Source of the DNA: Lichenicola sp964658455
GTDB taxonomy: Bacteria; Pseudomonadota; Alphaproteobacteria; Acetobacterales; Acetobacteraceae
Assembly: GCA_964658455.1 (NCBI GenBank)
Contig: CAZZZA010000012.1
Location: 1 to 43,139, forward strand
Direction: 5' to 3'
Length of the DNA: 43,139 nt
Shown here: piece after piece, positions 25,426-34,090 of the stretch
Numbering within the stretch: the stretch's first letter is position 1
How the letters are laid out: every line of letters starts with the position of its first letter
Translations under genes and position numbers: made by a program
Notes under the pieces: model-generated
What the model was told of the DNA's origin: nothing
The model's database searches: none
The model's input: the letters and a program-made list of their open reading frames with translations, nothing else

Positions 25426-28352
25426 TCGACGGCGGCAGGGTCCGCCAGGAACGCGGCCGTCTCCGCGACCGCCTGCGCCAGGCCGACGCGCCTGACCGCG
25501 ACCCCGGCCGGAAAAGCCGAGAACAGCCGGGTCGGCATCCGGCGATCCAACAGCACGAACACCCCCTGGTCGGTGGCGCTGCGTATCAGCCTGCCGAACG
25601 CCTGGCGCAGCCGCAGCCTGGCGATCCGGTCGTCATAGATCGCAGGCTGGCCGCTCGACAGATGCAGGCGGCGCTCGCGGTGCAGGATGTCCGGCCGCGG
25701 CCACGGCACGCGCTCGAACACCACCAGCCGCAGCGCGCGGCCGGGCACGTCGACGCCGTCGCGCATCGCATCGGTGCCCAGCAGGCAGCTATCCTGCTCG
25801 GTGCGGAACACGTCCACCAGCGTCGCATTGTCCATCGCGTCCATGTGCTGCGCGAACAGCGCGATCCCCGCCGCCTCCAGCGGGGCTGCGATCCGCTCAT
25901 GCACCTGGCGCAGCCGGCTGATCGCCGTGAACAGCCCCAGGCCGCCGCCGCCCGACGCCAGGAACAGCGCCCGGTACGCGGCCGCGAGCGCTGCCGGGTC
26001 GTCATGCGCCACGTCGGTCACCACCAGGCAGCGGGTCTGGCGCGCATAGTCGAACGGGCTGGCCAGGCTGGCGCGGATCGCCGGCGAGGGCAGGTGGGTG
26101 GCGCCGACGCGGGCCTCGGCATTCTCCCAGCTCGCCTCGATCGCGTTGCCGGCCGGATCCGGCTGCGTCTCCGACGACGCGCCATCCTGCTGGTCGCGCA
26201 GTGTGGCCGAGGTGATCAGCAGCCCGTGCGCCGGCGCGGCGACCGCTGCCGCGAACGGCACCGTCGGATCGAGCCAGTGCCGGTGCAGCCCGACATCGCG
26301 GGTCACGTTGGCCATGGACCCTGATCCCGGGCCCGGCCCGAACGGCCGCCGGTCGAGCCGCAGGAACAGCACATGGCTCGGGGTGATACCGGCCGGCACC
26401 GGTTCCTGCACCGCCTCGAGCATGGCGATCCAGGCCTCGAGCCGCGTCATCGCCCGCCTGCGGATGGTCCGGCACATCGCCTCGATCCGGCCGCGCATCA
26501 CGCTGTCCAGCGTGTCGGCATCCTCGTCGAGACGCGCCGCCAGCCGCTCCACCAGCGTCCGCAACGGCTCGGCGATGCGCCCCAGCGCGCGCGCCAACTG
26601 CTCCGCCGCCACGACCACCGGCTCCGGCGCCGGATGCAGGTCGCACTCCTCCGACGGGAACGCCACGGACGCCGACCCGGCGTCGCGCGCCGGGGACGAG
26701 ACGGTGCGGGCCAGCACCTGCCGGCGCAGCAGCGAAAGCAGCGTCTCGGTGGGGTTGGCCTGCGCGGTCTCGACCAGGTCGGCCCCGTCCTCCTGCGCCA
26801 GACGCAGCGACCAGCCGGGGGCGGGCAGGGCGCGGGCGGCGTTCAGCGCCGCATCGAGCGGGGTCTCCAGCGCCGGCTGGCCCACCACCAGCTCGTCCAG
26901 CCGCCGGCGCAGGCCGCGCGCGCGCGACCGGCTGCCCTCGGCGCCGAGCAGCCAGCGCCGCAGCTCGGCCGCCTCCAGCCCGGACAGCGCGGCGGAGAAC
27001 GCCCCGTCCGCGGCCTCCAGCAGATGGTGCCCCTCGTCGAACACGTAGCGGGTCGGGGTGGCGTCCTCGTCGGCGCCGTCGCCGAACTGGCCGTGCCAGG
27101 CGGCCTGCGCCATCACCAGCGCATGGTTCGCCACCACCAGGTCGGCCTCCCTGGCGCGGCGTATGCTGTGCTCGATGAAGCAGCGCGTGTAGTGCACGCA
27201 GGCGCCGTGGATGCACTCGCCGCGGCGGTCGGCAAGCCCGATCGTGCTGCCCTGGCCGAACAGTTCAGCGAACCAGCCGGGCAGGTCGCCGCCCAGCACG
27301 TCGCCGTCGGCGGTCGCCCCGGCCCAGCGCACCAGCAACGACAGCGGCACGATCACCGAAGCCGCCGCGCCGCCGCCGTCCCTGGCGGTCGCCATGTTCA
27401 CGGCCTCCTCCAGGTTGAGCAGGCAGAGATAGTTCTCCCGGCCCTTGCGCAGAACCACCCGCCTGCGTCGCGCCACCGGGTCGGGATGCAGCCTGGCGAG
27501 TTCCGCCTCGATCTGCCGCTGCAGATGCCGGGTGTAGGTGCTGATCCAGACCGTGCCGCCGTTGCGTTCCGCCCACAGGCTGGCCGGGGCGACGTAGCCC
27601 AGCGTCTTGCCGGTGCCGGTGCCGGCCTCCGCCAGCACCAGCCGCGGATCGCCACGTGCCGGCCGGGGCGCGAACGCCGCCGCCGCCGCGTCGGCGTAAT
27701 CCGCCTGGCCGACCCGCTGTTCCGCCTCAGGGCCCAGCAGCGCCGACAGCCGGGCGCGCGCGTCCTGGGCCGAGACCGCGCGCTGGCCGGGCGCCGGTCG
27801 CGGCGCCACCTCCTCCCATTTCGGCAGCCGCCGCCACACCCGCATCGCCTCGGCCGGCTGCATCGCCTCGGGTGCCACCAGGCTGCCGACGCCCAGCCGC
27901 GCGCAGAGCGGGCCGCCCCAGCTCCAGCCCGCCTGCCGCATGCGCAGGCTCAGGGCCGCGATCTCGGCGCCGGCGGGCGTCTGCGCCAACGCCGCCGCGC
28001 GCGCCAGCAGGAAGGCGGCGAGTTCCGGCAGCAGCGCGGCGTCGATCCGGCCGGCCGCCTCGCGGTCGAAACCGAGCGCCAGCGCCAGGCCGCGCGGCGT
28101 CGGCGCGGCTGGCCGGGCCGGCATCACGAACGCGAACAGTTCGAGCAGGTCGTAGGCGTGCAGCTGCGAAAGGCCGAGACGCCGCGCGTTCGACGGCGCA
28201 TGCACCACCAGCGGCGGCGGCAGGTCGCGCAGCAGCGCCACCGCCTCGTCGCGCTGCAGCGACAGCAATTCCCCGTCCGGCGTCAGCAGCGAGACCCTGC
28301 CATAGCCGGCGATCAGCGCCGGTGCGGTGGCGGGCGGGGGAGCGTCTGACAT
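25422..28352 (-). CDS. DinG/XPD-type ATP-dependent DNA helicase
   Basis: A 976-residue superfamily 2 iron-sulfur helicase. About 220 N-terminal residues have no motif I recognise. The helicase core has Walker A AEAGTGTGKT (ending at 250), four cysteines for a 4Fe-4S cluster at C310, C380, C385 and C391 (spacing as in DinG/XPD), a DEGH box (439-442) in place of the usual DEAH, and a C-terminal helicase half with LLITSATLR, FTAISRLRQVHERI, DSCLLGTDAMRDGVDVPG and LRQAFGRLIRS (Arg finger motif VI). Such enzymes unwind damaged or R-loop DNA 5'-3'. ATG 28352 is preferred over TTG 28355. Convergent with cspA, sharing CTAG as overlapping stops. Confidence 0.92.
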   Translation of the reverse strand: MSDAPPPATAPALIAGYGRVSLLTPDGELLSLQRDEAVALLRDLPPPLVVHAPSNARRLGLSQLHAYDLLELFAFVMPARPAAPTPRGLALALGFDREAAGRIDAALLPELAAFLLARAAALAQTPAGAEIAALSLRMRQAGWSWGGPLCARLGVGSLVAPEAMQPAEAMRVWRRLPKWEEVAPRPAPGQRAVSAQDARARLSALLGPEAEQRVGQADYADAAAAAFAPRPARGDPRLVLAEAGTGTGKTLGYVAPASLWAERNGGTVWISTYTRHLQRQIEAELARLHPDPVARRRRVVLRKGRENYLCLLNLEEAVNMATARDGGGAAASVIVPLSLLVRWAGATADGDVLGGDLPGWFAELFGQGSTIGLADRRGECIHGACVHYTRCFIEHSIRRAREADLVVANHALVMAQAAWHGQFGDGADEDATPTRYVFDEGHHLLEAADGAFSAALSGLEAAELRRWLLGAEGSRSRARGLRRRLDELVVGQPALETPLDAALNAARALPAPGWSLRLAQEDGADLVETAQANPTETLLSLLRRQVLARTVSSPARDAGSASVAFPSEECDLHPAPEPVVVAAEQLARALGRIAEPLRTLVERLAARLDEDADTLDSVMRGRIEAMCRTIRRRAMTRLEAWIAMLEAVQEPVPAGITPSHVLFLRLDRRPFGPGPGSGSMANVTRDVGLHRHWLDPTVPFAAAVAAPAHGLLITSATLRDQQDGASSETQPDPAGNAIEASWENAEARVGATHLPSPAIRASLASPFDYARQTRCLVVTDVAHDDPAALAAAYRALFLASGGGGLGLFTAISRLRQVHERIAAPLEAAGIALFAQHMDAMDNATLVDVFRTEQDSCLLGTDAMRDGVDVPGRALRLVVFERVPWPRPDILHRERRLHLSSGQPAIYDDRIARLRLRQAFGRLIRSATDQGVFVLLDRRMPTRLFSAFPAGVAVRRVGLAQAVAETAAFLADPAAVD

Positions 28353-28444
28353 CAAGGGCGAGACTACCCGACCCGGCGGCCGAGCGCACCTGATGGCGAA
28401 GGCGGCATCGCGCGGCGGGTGGCGCTACCGGCGCTGGCGGGCGG

Positions 28445-28702
28445 CTACCAGCGCCGGTAGCCGGTGTTGCGGTTCCACAGATACAGGCCGCCCACCACCA
28501 CCACGACCAGCAGCACGATCTCGCCCAGGCTGAGATGGCTCAGCACCCTGAAGATCATCCCGTAGATCAGGCCGTGCACCAGCGACGACACCACCATGTG
28601 GCCGATCCAGCTGCCGCCGCCGCCGAACCCGTGGTGGAACCCGTATGCCGGCGCGTAGCCGTAAGCGCCGCTATGCCAGGCGGCCTGAAGCATGTCCCGC
28701 AT
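28445..28702 (-). CDS. Small membrane protein, function unknown
   Basis: An 85-residue protein. After a Gly/His/Tyr-rich N-terminus (GAYGYAPAYGFHHGFGGGG) come two hydrophobic segments, HMVVSSLVHGLIYGMIFRVL and GEIVLLVVVVVGGLYLW, then a basic end (NRNTGYRRW). I do not recognise a named family, though similar Gly/His-rich small membrane proteins occur widely in alphaproteobacteria. ATG 28702, with GAGGG just upstream, and ATG 28693 are possible starts. It diverges from lysS across a 159-base gap and follows the helicase start by 92 bases on the same strand. The frame is open far upstream, antisense to lysS, which is shadow sequence. Confidence 0.7.
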   Translation of the reverse strand: MRDMLQAAWHSGAYGYAPAYGFHHGFGGGGSWIGHMVVSSLVHGLIYGMIFRVLSHLSLGEIVLLVVVVVGGLYLWNRNTGYRRW

Positions 28703-28731
28703 GACGCCCTCGTCTGCTGTGTGCCGATACC

Positions 28732-28752
28732 GGACCGGGCTGTCGCCGGTCC
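28732..28752. repeat. Inverted repeat between small membrane gene and lysS
   Basis: GGACCGG (28732-28738), seven bases, CCGGTCC (28746-28752): perfect arms in the middle of the 28703-28861 gap that must hold both divergent promoters. It could be an operator or a chance palindrome of GC-rich DNA. Nothing else is recognised in the gap. Confidence 0.35.
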
Positions 28753-28861
28753 TGCCGGGATCCAGTCTTGCACCCGCCTGCGCGCCGCAGATAGTCCACG
28801 GCGCGCTGTTACACGCCGTCACGCCGTTTCCGGGCTGGGAGATTTCGTCTAGCTTCCCGCC

Positions 28862-30487
28862 ATGTCTTCCATCGTCCAGACCCAGCCCCGCCCGTCCCCA
28901 GGCCCGGCGCCGCTCCCCAAAGCCTGGCCGTTCGAGGAGGCGGCGAAACTGGCCGCGCGCATGCAGGCCAAGGGCCCCGAAGCCATACCGCTGCTCGAGA
29001 CCGGCTACGGCCCGTCCGGCCTGCCGCATATCGGCACCTTCGGCGAGGTGGCGCGCACCAGCTGGGTGCGCCAGGCCTACACCGCGCTGACCGGCCGCCA
29101 GACCCGCCTGCTGGCGTTCAGCGACGACATGGATGGTCTGCGCAAGGTGCCGGACAACGTGCCCAACCGCGAGATGCTCGCCGGCTTCATCGGCCGTCCG
29201 CTGACCCAGGTGCCGGACCCGTTCGGCACCCATGAGAGCTTCGGCGCGCACAACAACGCCCGGCTGCGCGCCTTCCTCGACGGGTTCGGCTTCGACTACG
29301 AATTCGCCTCCTCGACCGACTACTACCGCGCCGGCCGCTTCGACGCGGCGCTGCTCCGCGTGCTGGAGCGCCATGACGAGATCGTGGCGACGATCGCGCC
29401 GACGCTCGGCCCGGACCGACGCGCCACCTACTCGCCGGTGCTGCCGATCCATCCCGACACCGGCATCGTCATGCAGGTGGCGATCGAGGCGATCGACGCC
29501 GAGGCCGGCACCGTCGCCTGGCGCGACGAGACCGGCCGCCGCTTCGAGACCGACGTGCGCGGCGGCGGCGCCAAGCTGCAATGGAAGGCCGACTGGGCGA
29601 TGCGCTGGGCGGCGCTGGGCGTCGATTACGAGATGTCCGGCAAGGATCTGATCGACAGCGTGCGGCTGTCGTCGCGTATCTGCCGGGTGCTGGGCGCCGA
29701 GCCGCCGGTCAGCCTGACCTACGAGCTGTTCCTCGACGAGCACGGCCAGAAGATCAGCAAGTCCAAGGGCAACGGCATCTCGGTCGAGGAATGGCTGCGT
29801 TACGCCCCGCCGGAGAGCCTGGCGCAGTTCATGTTCAACCAGCCGACCCGCGCCAAGCGGCTGTTCTTCGACGTGATCCCGCGCGCCGCCGACGAATATC
29901 TGGCCAACCGGACCAGGGCCGCGGAGCAGGCACGCGCCGACGATCCGGCGCTGCACGCCAACCCGGCCTGGTTCATCGATTCCGGCCGCGTCGAGAGCGC
30001 GGCGCCGCCGGTCTCGTTCGGCATGCTGCTCAATCTGGCCTCGGTCGCCAACGCCGATTCGCCAGACGTGCTCTACGGGTTCCTGGATCGCTACGTGCCG
30101 GCTCCAAACGAGGCTGCTGGCGGCGCCCCGGCACACGATCCGCTGCTGGCCCGGCTGGTCGAGCATGCGGTGGCGTACTATCGCGACTTCGTCCGCCCGG
30201 CCAAGCGGTTCCGCGCGCCCGACGAACGCGAGCGCGCGGCGCTGGGCGATCTCGCCGAGACGCTGCGCGGCGCGGCACCCGGCATGGACGCCGACGCGCT
30301 GCAGAACCTGGTGTTCGAGGTCGGCAAGCGGCACGATTTCCCGACGCTGCGCGCCTGGTTCGGCTGCCTCTACGAGGTGCTGCTCGGCCAGACCGAGGGC
30401 CCGCGTTTCGGCATCTTCATCGCGCTGTACGGCATCGAGGAGACCGTGGCGTTGATCGAGACCGCCTTGTCGCGGCGCGAGACCTGA
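28862..30487 (+). CDS. lysS: Class I lysyl-tRNA synthetase
   Basis: A 541-residue class I LysRS, which attaches lysine to tRNA-Lys and is unrelated to the common class II enzyme. The HIGH-type motif is H56-I-G-T in GPSGLPHIGTFGEVAR, and the KMSKS-type motif is K297-I-S-K-S. Between them lie SDDMDGLRKVP and the WKADWAMRWAALGVDYEMSGKDL segment (in parts: WKADWAMRWAALGVDYEM, SGKDL) typical of this class. The C-terminal helical domain follows (about 350-541). Class I LysRS is normal in archaea, spirochaetes and many alphaproteobacteria. The next gene, 22 bases downstream, is MprF-like; MprF enzymes use Lys-tRNA, so the pairing may be meaningful. No class II lysS is in the window. Confidence 0.96.
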   Translation: MSSIVQTQPRPSPGPAPLPKAWPFEEAAKLAARMQAKGPEAIPLLETGYGPSGLPHIGTFGEVARTSWVRQAYTALTGRQTRLLAFSDDMDGLRKVPDNVPNREMLAGFIGRPLTQVPDPFGTHESFGAHNNARLRAFLDGFGFDYEFASSTDYYRAGRFDAALLRVLERHDEIVATIAPTLGPDRRATYSPVLPIHPDTGIVMQVAIEAIDAEAGTVAWRDETGRRFETDVRGGGAKLQWKADWAMRWAALGVDYEMSGKDLIDSVRLSSRICRVLGAEPPVSLTYELFLDEHGQKISKSKGNGISVEEWLRYAPPESLAQFMFNQPTRAKRLFFDVIPRAADEYLANRTRAAEQARADDPALHANPAWFIDSGRVESAAPPVSFGMLLNLASVANADSPDVLYGFLDRYVPAPNEAAGGAPAHDPLLARLVEHAVAYYRDFVRPAKRFRAPDERERAALGDLAETLRGAAPGMDADALQNLVFEVGKRHDFPTLRAWFGCLYEVLLGQTEGPRFGIFIALYGIEETVALIETALSRRET

Positions 30488-30509
30488 CCGGCAGGTCCGG
30501 TTCGCACCG

Positions 30510-32618
30510 ATGCAGACCGACCGCCCTCCGCCGCCCCCGCCCGGCCTCTGGCCCAGGCTGCGCCGGGCGTTCCGGCTGCTGCCGCCGCTGCTCGGGCTGC
30601 TGCTGTTCGCCGGCGCGATCTATGCGGTGCAGAAGGAGTTCCGCCATCTCAGCCTGGCGCAGATACGCGACAGCATGGCGGCGATCCCGACCGCCAGCCT
30701 GGTGCTGGCCGCCGGCTTCACGCTGCTCTCCTACGCCATCCTGTCGTTCTACGACCGGCTGGCGGTGCTGCATGTCGGACGGCGGCTGAGCATCGGCCGG
30801 ACCGCGTTCGCCGCCTTCTGCTCCTACGTGCTGTCGCACAATCTCGGCTTCGCGGCGATTTCCGGCGCCGCGGTGCGGTTCCGCCTCTACGGCAACTGGG
30901 GCCTGGCGCCGCTCGAGATCACCCGGATCATCGCCTTCTGCTCGATCACCTACGTGCTGGGCGCCTGCGCGCTGATCGGCGGCGTGCTGCTGCTCGAACC
31001 CGGGGCACTGGCCTCGCTGCATACCCACCTGCCGCACGCGCTGCTGACCCTGATCGGGCTGCTCGCCTGGGCGGTGGTCGCCGCCTATGTCGGCCTGTCG
31101 GCCAGATTGTCCTGCGTCACGATCTGGCGCCGCACCATCCCGCTGCCAGGCGTGCCGATGGCGATCGGCCAGGTGCTGGTGGCCTCGCTCGACGTCGCCG
31201 CCACCGCGGCGATCGCCTACGCGCTGCTGCCGTCGGGGATCGGTCTCGGCTATCCGGCGTTCCTGGCCATCTACATCGCCTGCTACAGCGCCGGGCTGAT
31301 CGCCAGCGTGCCGGGCGGCCTCGGCGTGTTCGACGGCGCCATGGTGCTGGGCCTGTCGCCGTTCATCCCGCCCGCCAGCGCGGTGGTGATGATCCTGGTG
31401 TTCCGGCTGTTCTACTACATCGTGCCGCTGTTCATCGCCGGGCTGCTGTTCGCCGGCCACGAGTTGTTCCTGCGCGGCGACAGCCTGCTGGCCGCGCGCA
31501 AGTCGCCGGGGCGCGCCGCCGCGGCGCGGGCGTCGGTCGCGGTGCGCGAGAGCGAGGCGGATTTCGCGGTCACCGTCGCGGTCGGCGCGGTGATGCTGTG
31601 CGGCGCGATGCTGCTGGCCTCTGGCCTGCTCTGGGCGGTGCCGGACGACCTCGCCTTCGTCATGCCGGCGGTCGCCGCGCCCGGCCCGGCCGGCGTGCTG
31701 GCCGGCGATAGCGGCGGCCTGCCCAGGCTCGTCGAGACCATCAGCGACTACGTGCTCTCGCTGATCGGCGCGGTGCTGATCGGGCTGGCGATCGGCCTGT
31801 CGCAGCGCGTCACCCTGGCCTGGGGCGCGACGCTGGTCATGCTGTGCGCTGCCGCGGTGCTGGGCGCGCTGGCGGGGCTGCCGCTCGCCGTGCCGGCGGT
31901 GCTGATCCTGGCCGCCCTGGTGGTGGCGCCGTTCCGCAGCTCCTACTACCGCCACGCCCGGCTGCTCAGCGAGCCGCTCTCGCCGGCCACCATCATGCCG
32001 CTGCTGCTGCTGATCGGCGCGCTGCTGGTACTGGCCAGGCTGGAGCCCGATGTCGGCGGCATCACCGAGAATGGCTGGGTGCAGCTGGTGCTGGGGCAGG
32101 GCATGAACCCGCGCATGCGGCTGTCGGTCGGGCTGTCGGTGCTGGTCGGGCTGCTGGCGATCGCCCGGCTGATGCGGCCCGGCCATGTCAGCGCGCTGCC
32201 GTTCGCCGGCGAGCCGCGAGAGCGCTACGAGGCGATGGCGGGCGGACAGGCCTGCGCCGGCAGGAGCGACGGGCTGATGGCCGGCGAGACCGGCCGGGCG
32301 CTGATCCGTTTCAGGCGCGAACGCGGCGTGCTGATCGGTCTCGGCGATCCGGTCGGCCCGCTCGCCGACCAGGTCTCGGCGATCTGGCGGCTGCGAGACC
32401 TGGCGGTCGAGGAGCAGCGCGATCCGGTGTTCTGGCGGGTCGGCGACGCGCTGCTGCCGGTCTATGCCGATCTCGGGCTGGTGACGTGGCCGCTGGAGGG
32501 CGACGCCGCCGCGATTGACGCGCCGGAGCATCTCTGCTGCCCGGCGGAGCGGGGCGCGGCGCTGATCGCGATGCTGTCCTCCGAGACCGGGCTGCGCCGC
32601 AAGGTGCCGCTGCGTTAG
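30510..32618 (+). CDS. MprF/LpiA-like membrane protein with shortened synthase domain
   Basis: A 702-residue integral membrane protein. The N-terminal flippase part (about 1-330, YbhN/UPF0104 type) has SHNLGFAAISGAAVRFRLY and IASVPGGLGVFDGAMVLGL, both family marks. More helices follow up to about 560. From about 588 comes the start of the DUF2156 lysyl-transfer domain: ETGRALIRFRRERGVLIGLGDPVG (in parts: ETGRALIRFRRERG, VLIGLGDPVG at 607-616), RDPVFWRVGDALLPVYADLGL, then a divergent end and a stop. Full MprF proteins are about 840-870 residues, so roughly 150-180 catalytic residues are missing. Nothing downstream restores them, as GlsB begins 57 bases later. Lipid flipping may remain; aminoacyl transfer from Lys-tRNA is doubtful (inference). 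Confidence 0.88.
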   Translation: MQTDRPPPPPPGLWPRLRRAFRLLPPLLGLLLFAGAIYAVQKEFRHLSLAQIRDSMAAIPTASLVLAAGFTLLSYAILSFYDRLAVLHVGRRLSIGRTAFAAFCSYVLSHNLGFAAISGAAVRFRLYGNWGLAPLEITRIIAFCSITYVLGACALIGGVLLLEPGALASLHTHLPHALLTLIGLLAWAVVAAYVGLSARLSCVTIWRRTIPLPGVPMAIGQVLVASLDVAATAAIAYALLPSGIGLGYPAFLAIYIACYSAGLIASVPGGLGVFDGAMVLGLSPFIPPASAVVMILVFRLFYYIVPLFIAGLLFAGHELFLRGDSLLAARKSPGRAAAARASVAVRESEADFAVTVAVGAVMLCGAMLLASGLLWAVPDDLAFVMPAVAAPGPAGVLAGDSGGLPRLVETISDYVLSLIGAVLIGLAIGLSQRVTLAWGATLVMLCAAAVLGALAGLPLAVPAVLILAALVVAPFRSSYYRHARLLSEPLSPATIMPLLLLIGALLVLARLEPDVGGITENGWVQLVLGQGMNPRMRLSVGLSVLVGLLAIARLMRPGHVSALPFAGEPRERYEAMAGGQACAGRSDGLMAGETGRALIRFRRERGVLIGLGDPVGPLADQVSAIWRLRDLAVEEQRDPVFWRVGDALLPVYADLGLVTWPLEGDAAAIDAPEHLCCPAERGAALIAMLSSETGLRRKVPLR

Positions 32619-32675
32619 GCGGAGAACTTTCTGCGCTCTGGGCGGTTAGTGCGGCATCGGAACAAGGAAACGCTC

Positions 32676-32933
32676 ATGTCTATTCTCGCCTGGATCATCC
32701 TCGGCCTGATCGCCGGCTTCATCGGCAGCAAGCTCGTCAACAAGTCGGGCCAGGGCCTGATCCTCGACATCGTGCTCGGCATCGTCGGCGCGCTGGTCGG
32801 TGGTTTCATCTTCAACGCGTTCGGTGCCGTCGGCGTCACCGGCCTCAACATCTACAGCCTGATCGTCGCCGTGATCGGCGCCGTCGTCGTGCTGGTGATC
32901 TACCACGCGGTCGCGGGTCGTCGCGCGCTCTGA
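32676..32933 (+). CDS. GlsB/YeaQ/YmgE family membrane protein
   Basis: An 85-residue protein with three hydrophobic Gly-rich helices (SILAWIILGLIAGFIGSKL, LILDIVLGIVGALVGGFIF and IYSLIVAVIGAVVVLVIYHA) and a KSGQGLILDIVLGIVGA core typical of transglycosylase-associated/GlsB proteins. These are stress-linked inner-membrane proteins of unknown mechanism. ATG 32676 has AAGGAAA 5 bases upstream. It follows the mprF-like gene by 57 bases and converges on the EamA transporter. Confidence 0.92.
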   Translation: MSILAWIILGLIAGFIGSKLVNKSGQGLILDIVLGIVGALVGGFIFNAFGAVGVTGLNIYSLIVAVIGAVVVLVIYHAVAGRRAL

Positions 32934-32954
32934 TCTGAGATCGCAGCCAACGGG

Positions 32955-32990
32955 CTCGTCCCGGGAGGCCGATCAGGTCTCCCGGGCGAG
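32955..32990. terminator. Long inverted repeat between convergent genes
   Basis: CTCGTCCCGGGAG (32955-32967) and CTCCCGGGCGAG (32979-32990) pair over 12 positions with one bulged T. The element sits just after the GlsB gene and overlaps the last codons and stop of the EamA gene. It has no T-tract but could end transcripts from either side. Confidence 0.5.
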
Positions 32991-33944
32991 TCCAGCGGTG
33001 CGTACCGGCCGCGACGCTTCGCCCGTATGGCGGCCGGCCAGGGCGGCCAGCGACACCCCGCCCATGATCAGCGCCAGCCCGTAGAGATGATAGGCGCGCA
33101 GCGCCTCGCCGAGCAGCAATGCCGCCAGCAGCACCGCGTAGAGCGGCACGATATACATCGACGTAGCGGCCCGGGCGGCGCCGAAGCTCCGCACCAGACG
33201 CTGGTAGCTGCCATAGGCGCCGATCGAGGGCACCAGGCACAGGAACAGCAGCCCGCCCAGGCTGCGCGGGGTGATGACGAGGCCGAACCCGGCCTGTCCG
33301 GCATGGCGGGAGATCTCGACCAGCGCGGCCGGCAGCAGCATCGACGCGGCGCCGATCGACAGCCCGGCCAGCCCCACCACCGGCGGCAGCTTCACCGGGC
33401 GGCGCTTGCTGAGCAGCGTGTAGGCGACCCAGGCCAGCATCGCCGCGAAGCCGAGCGCGTCGCCGGCGGTCAGCGACAGCGCCAGCAGCGCCGACGGATG
33501 CCCGTGCGTCACCACCAGCGTCACCCCCAGCGCCGCCATCGCGATCCCGGCCATCGCCGGCAGCCGCAGCGCGGTGCCGAACAGCAGCCGCTCCGCGATC
33601 ATCACGAAGGCGGGCGAGGCGGAGATGATCAGCGCCACGTTGCCGGCGGTGGTCATCGAGGCCGCGGCATAGAGCGGCGCCACCGCCAGCACGCCGCCGG
33701 TCAGCACCAGCATGGCGAAATCCGGCGACAGCAGGCGCGGCAGGTGCGCGCGCAGGCCGCCGGCCGCGAACGGCAGCAGCACCAGCGCGGCGACGGTCCA
33801 GCGCAGGAAGGCCAGCGTCACCGGCGGGAAGTCGCCGCCGATCGCCCGCGCCATTAGCATGTTGCCGGCGAACAGCAGCGGCGTCACCACGAACAGCAGA
33901 TGATCCAGGCTGGAACGCGGCGTGGTGGCGGTGTCGCTTTGCAT
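32973..33944 (-). CDS. EamA/DMT family transporter
   Basis: A 323-residue permease with about ten membrane helices in two EamA repeats. The first repeat has FAGNMLMARAIGGDFPPVTLAFLRW (in parts: FAGNMLMARAIGG, PPVTLAFLRW) and the ALIISASPAFVMIAERLLFG block; the second has GYGSYQRLVR-type AYGSYQRLVRSFGAARAATS and YIVPLYAVLLAALLLGEALR. This family exports amino acids and other small metabolites. ATG 33944, with AAAGG upstream, is chosen; the longer frame adds 52 basic residues with no membrane character. It diverges from an Lrp-type regulator, a common arrangement in which the regulator controls the exporter and responds to its substrate. The substrate is unknown. Confidence 0.9.
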   Translation of the reverse strand: MQSDTATTPRSSLDHLLFVVTPLLFAGNMLMARAIGGDFPPVTLAFLRWTVAALVLLPFAAGGLRAHLPRLLSPDFAMLVLTGGVLAVAPLYAAASMTTAGNVALIISASPAFVMIAERLLFGTALRLPAMAGIAMAALGVTLVVTHGHPSALLALSLTAGDALGFAAMLAWVAYTLLSKRRPVKLPPVVGLAGLSIGAASMLLPAALVEISRHAGQAGFGLVITPRSLGGLLFLCLVPSIGAYGSYQRLVRSFGAARAATSMYIVPLYAVLLAALLLGEALRAYHLYGLALIMGGVSLAALAGRHTGEASRPVRTAGLARET

Positions 33945-34090
33945 GGTGCGGAGCCTTTCTGCTCGCATCAGAATGCGCTGCCGCTTGCGGGATTTTCTTC
34001 CAGATCCTGTGCCCTGGACCGCTCCACTCAGAATAGTTATCGTCGAAACGCGGTCCCGGTAGCAGGATCGTCTTTTCGGGAACCAGACCC
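33945..34090. promoter_or_regulatory. Divergent region between EamA exporter and Lrp-type regulator
   Basis: A 146-base gap that must carry both promoters. It includes a relatively AT-rich stretch at about 34029-34046 (CAGAATAGTTATCG) of the kind Lrp proteins favour, flanked by GATCCTG at 34003-34009 and CAGGATC at 34063-34069. No exact operator can be assigned. Confidence 0.4.

Noticed and set aside
30417..32531. 704-residue minus-strand frame opposite the mprF-like gene
   Set aside because: Gln/His/Arg/Ala-rich without hydrophobic core. The plus strand has the expected membrane helices and family motifs.
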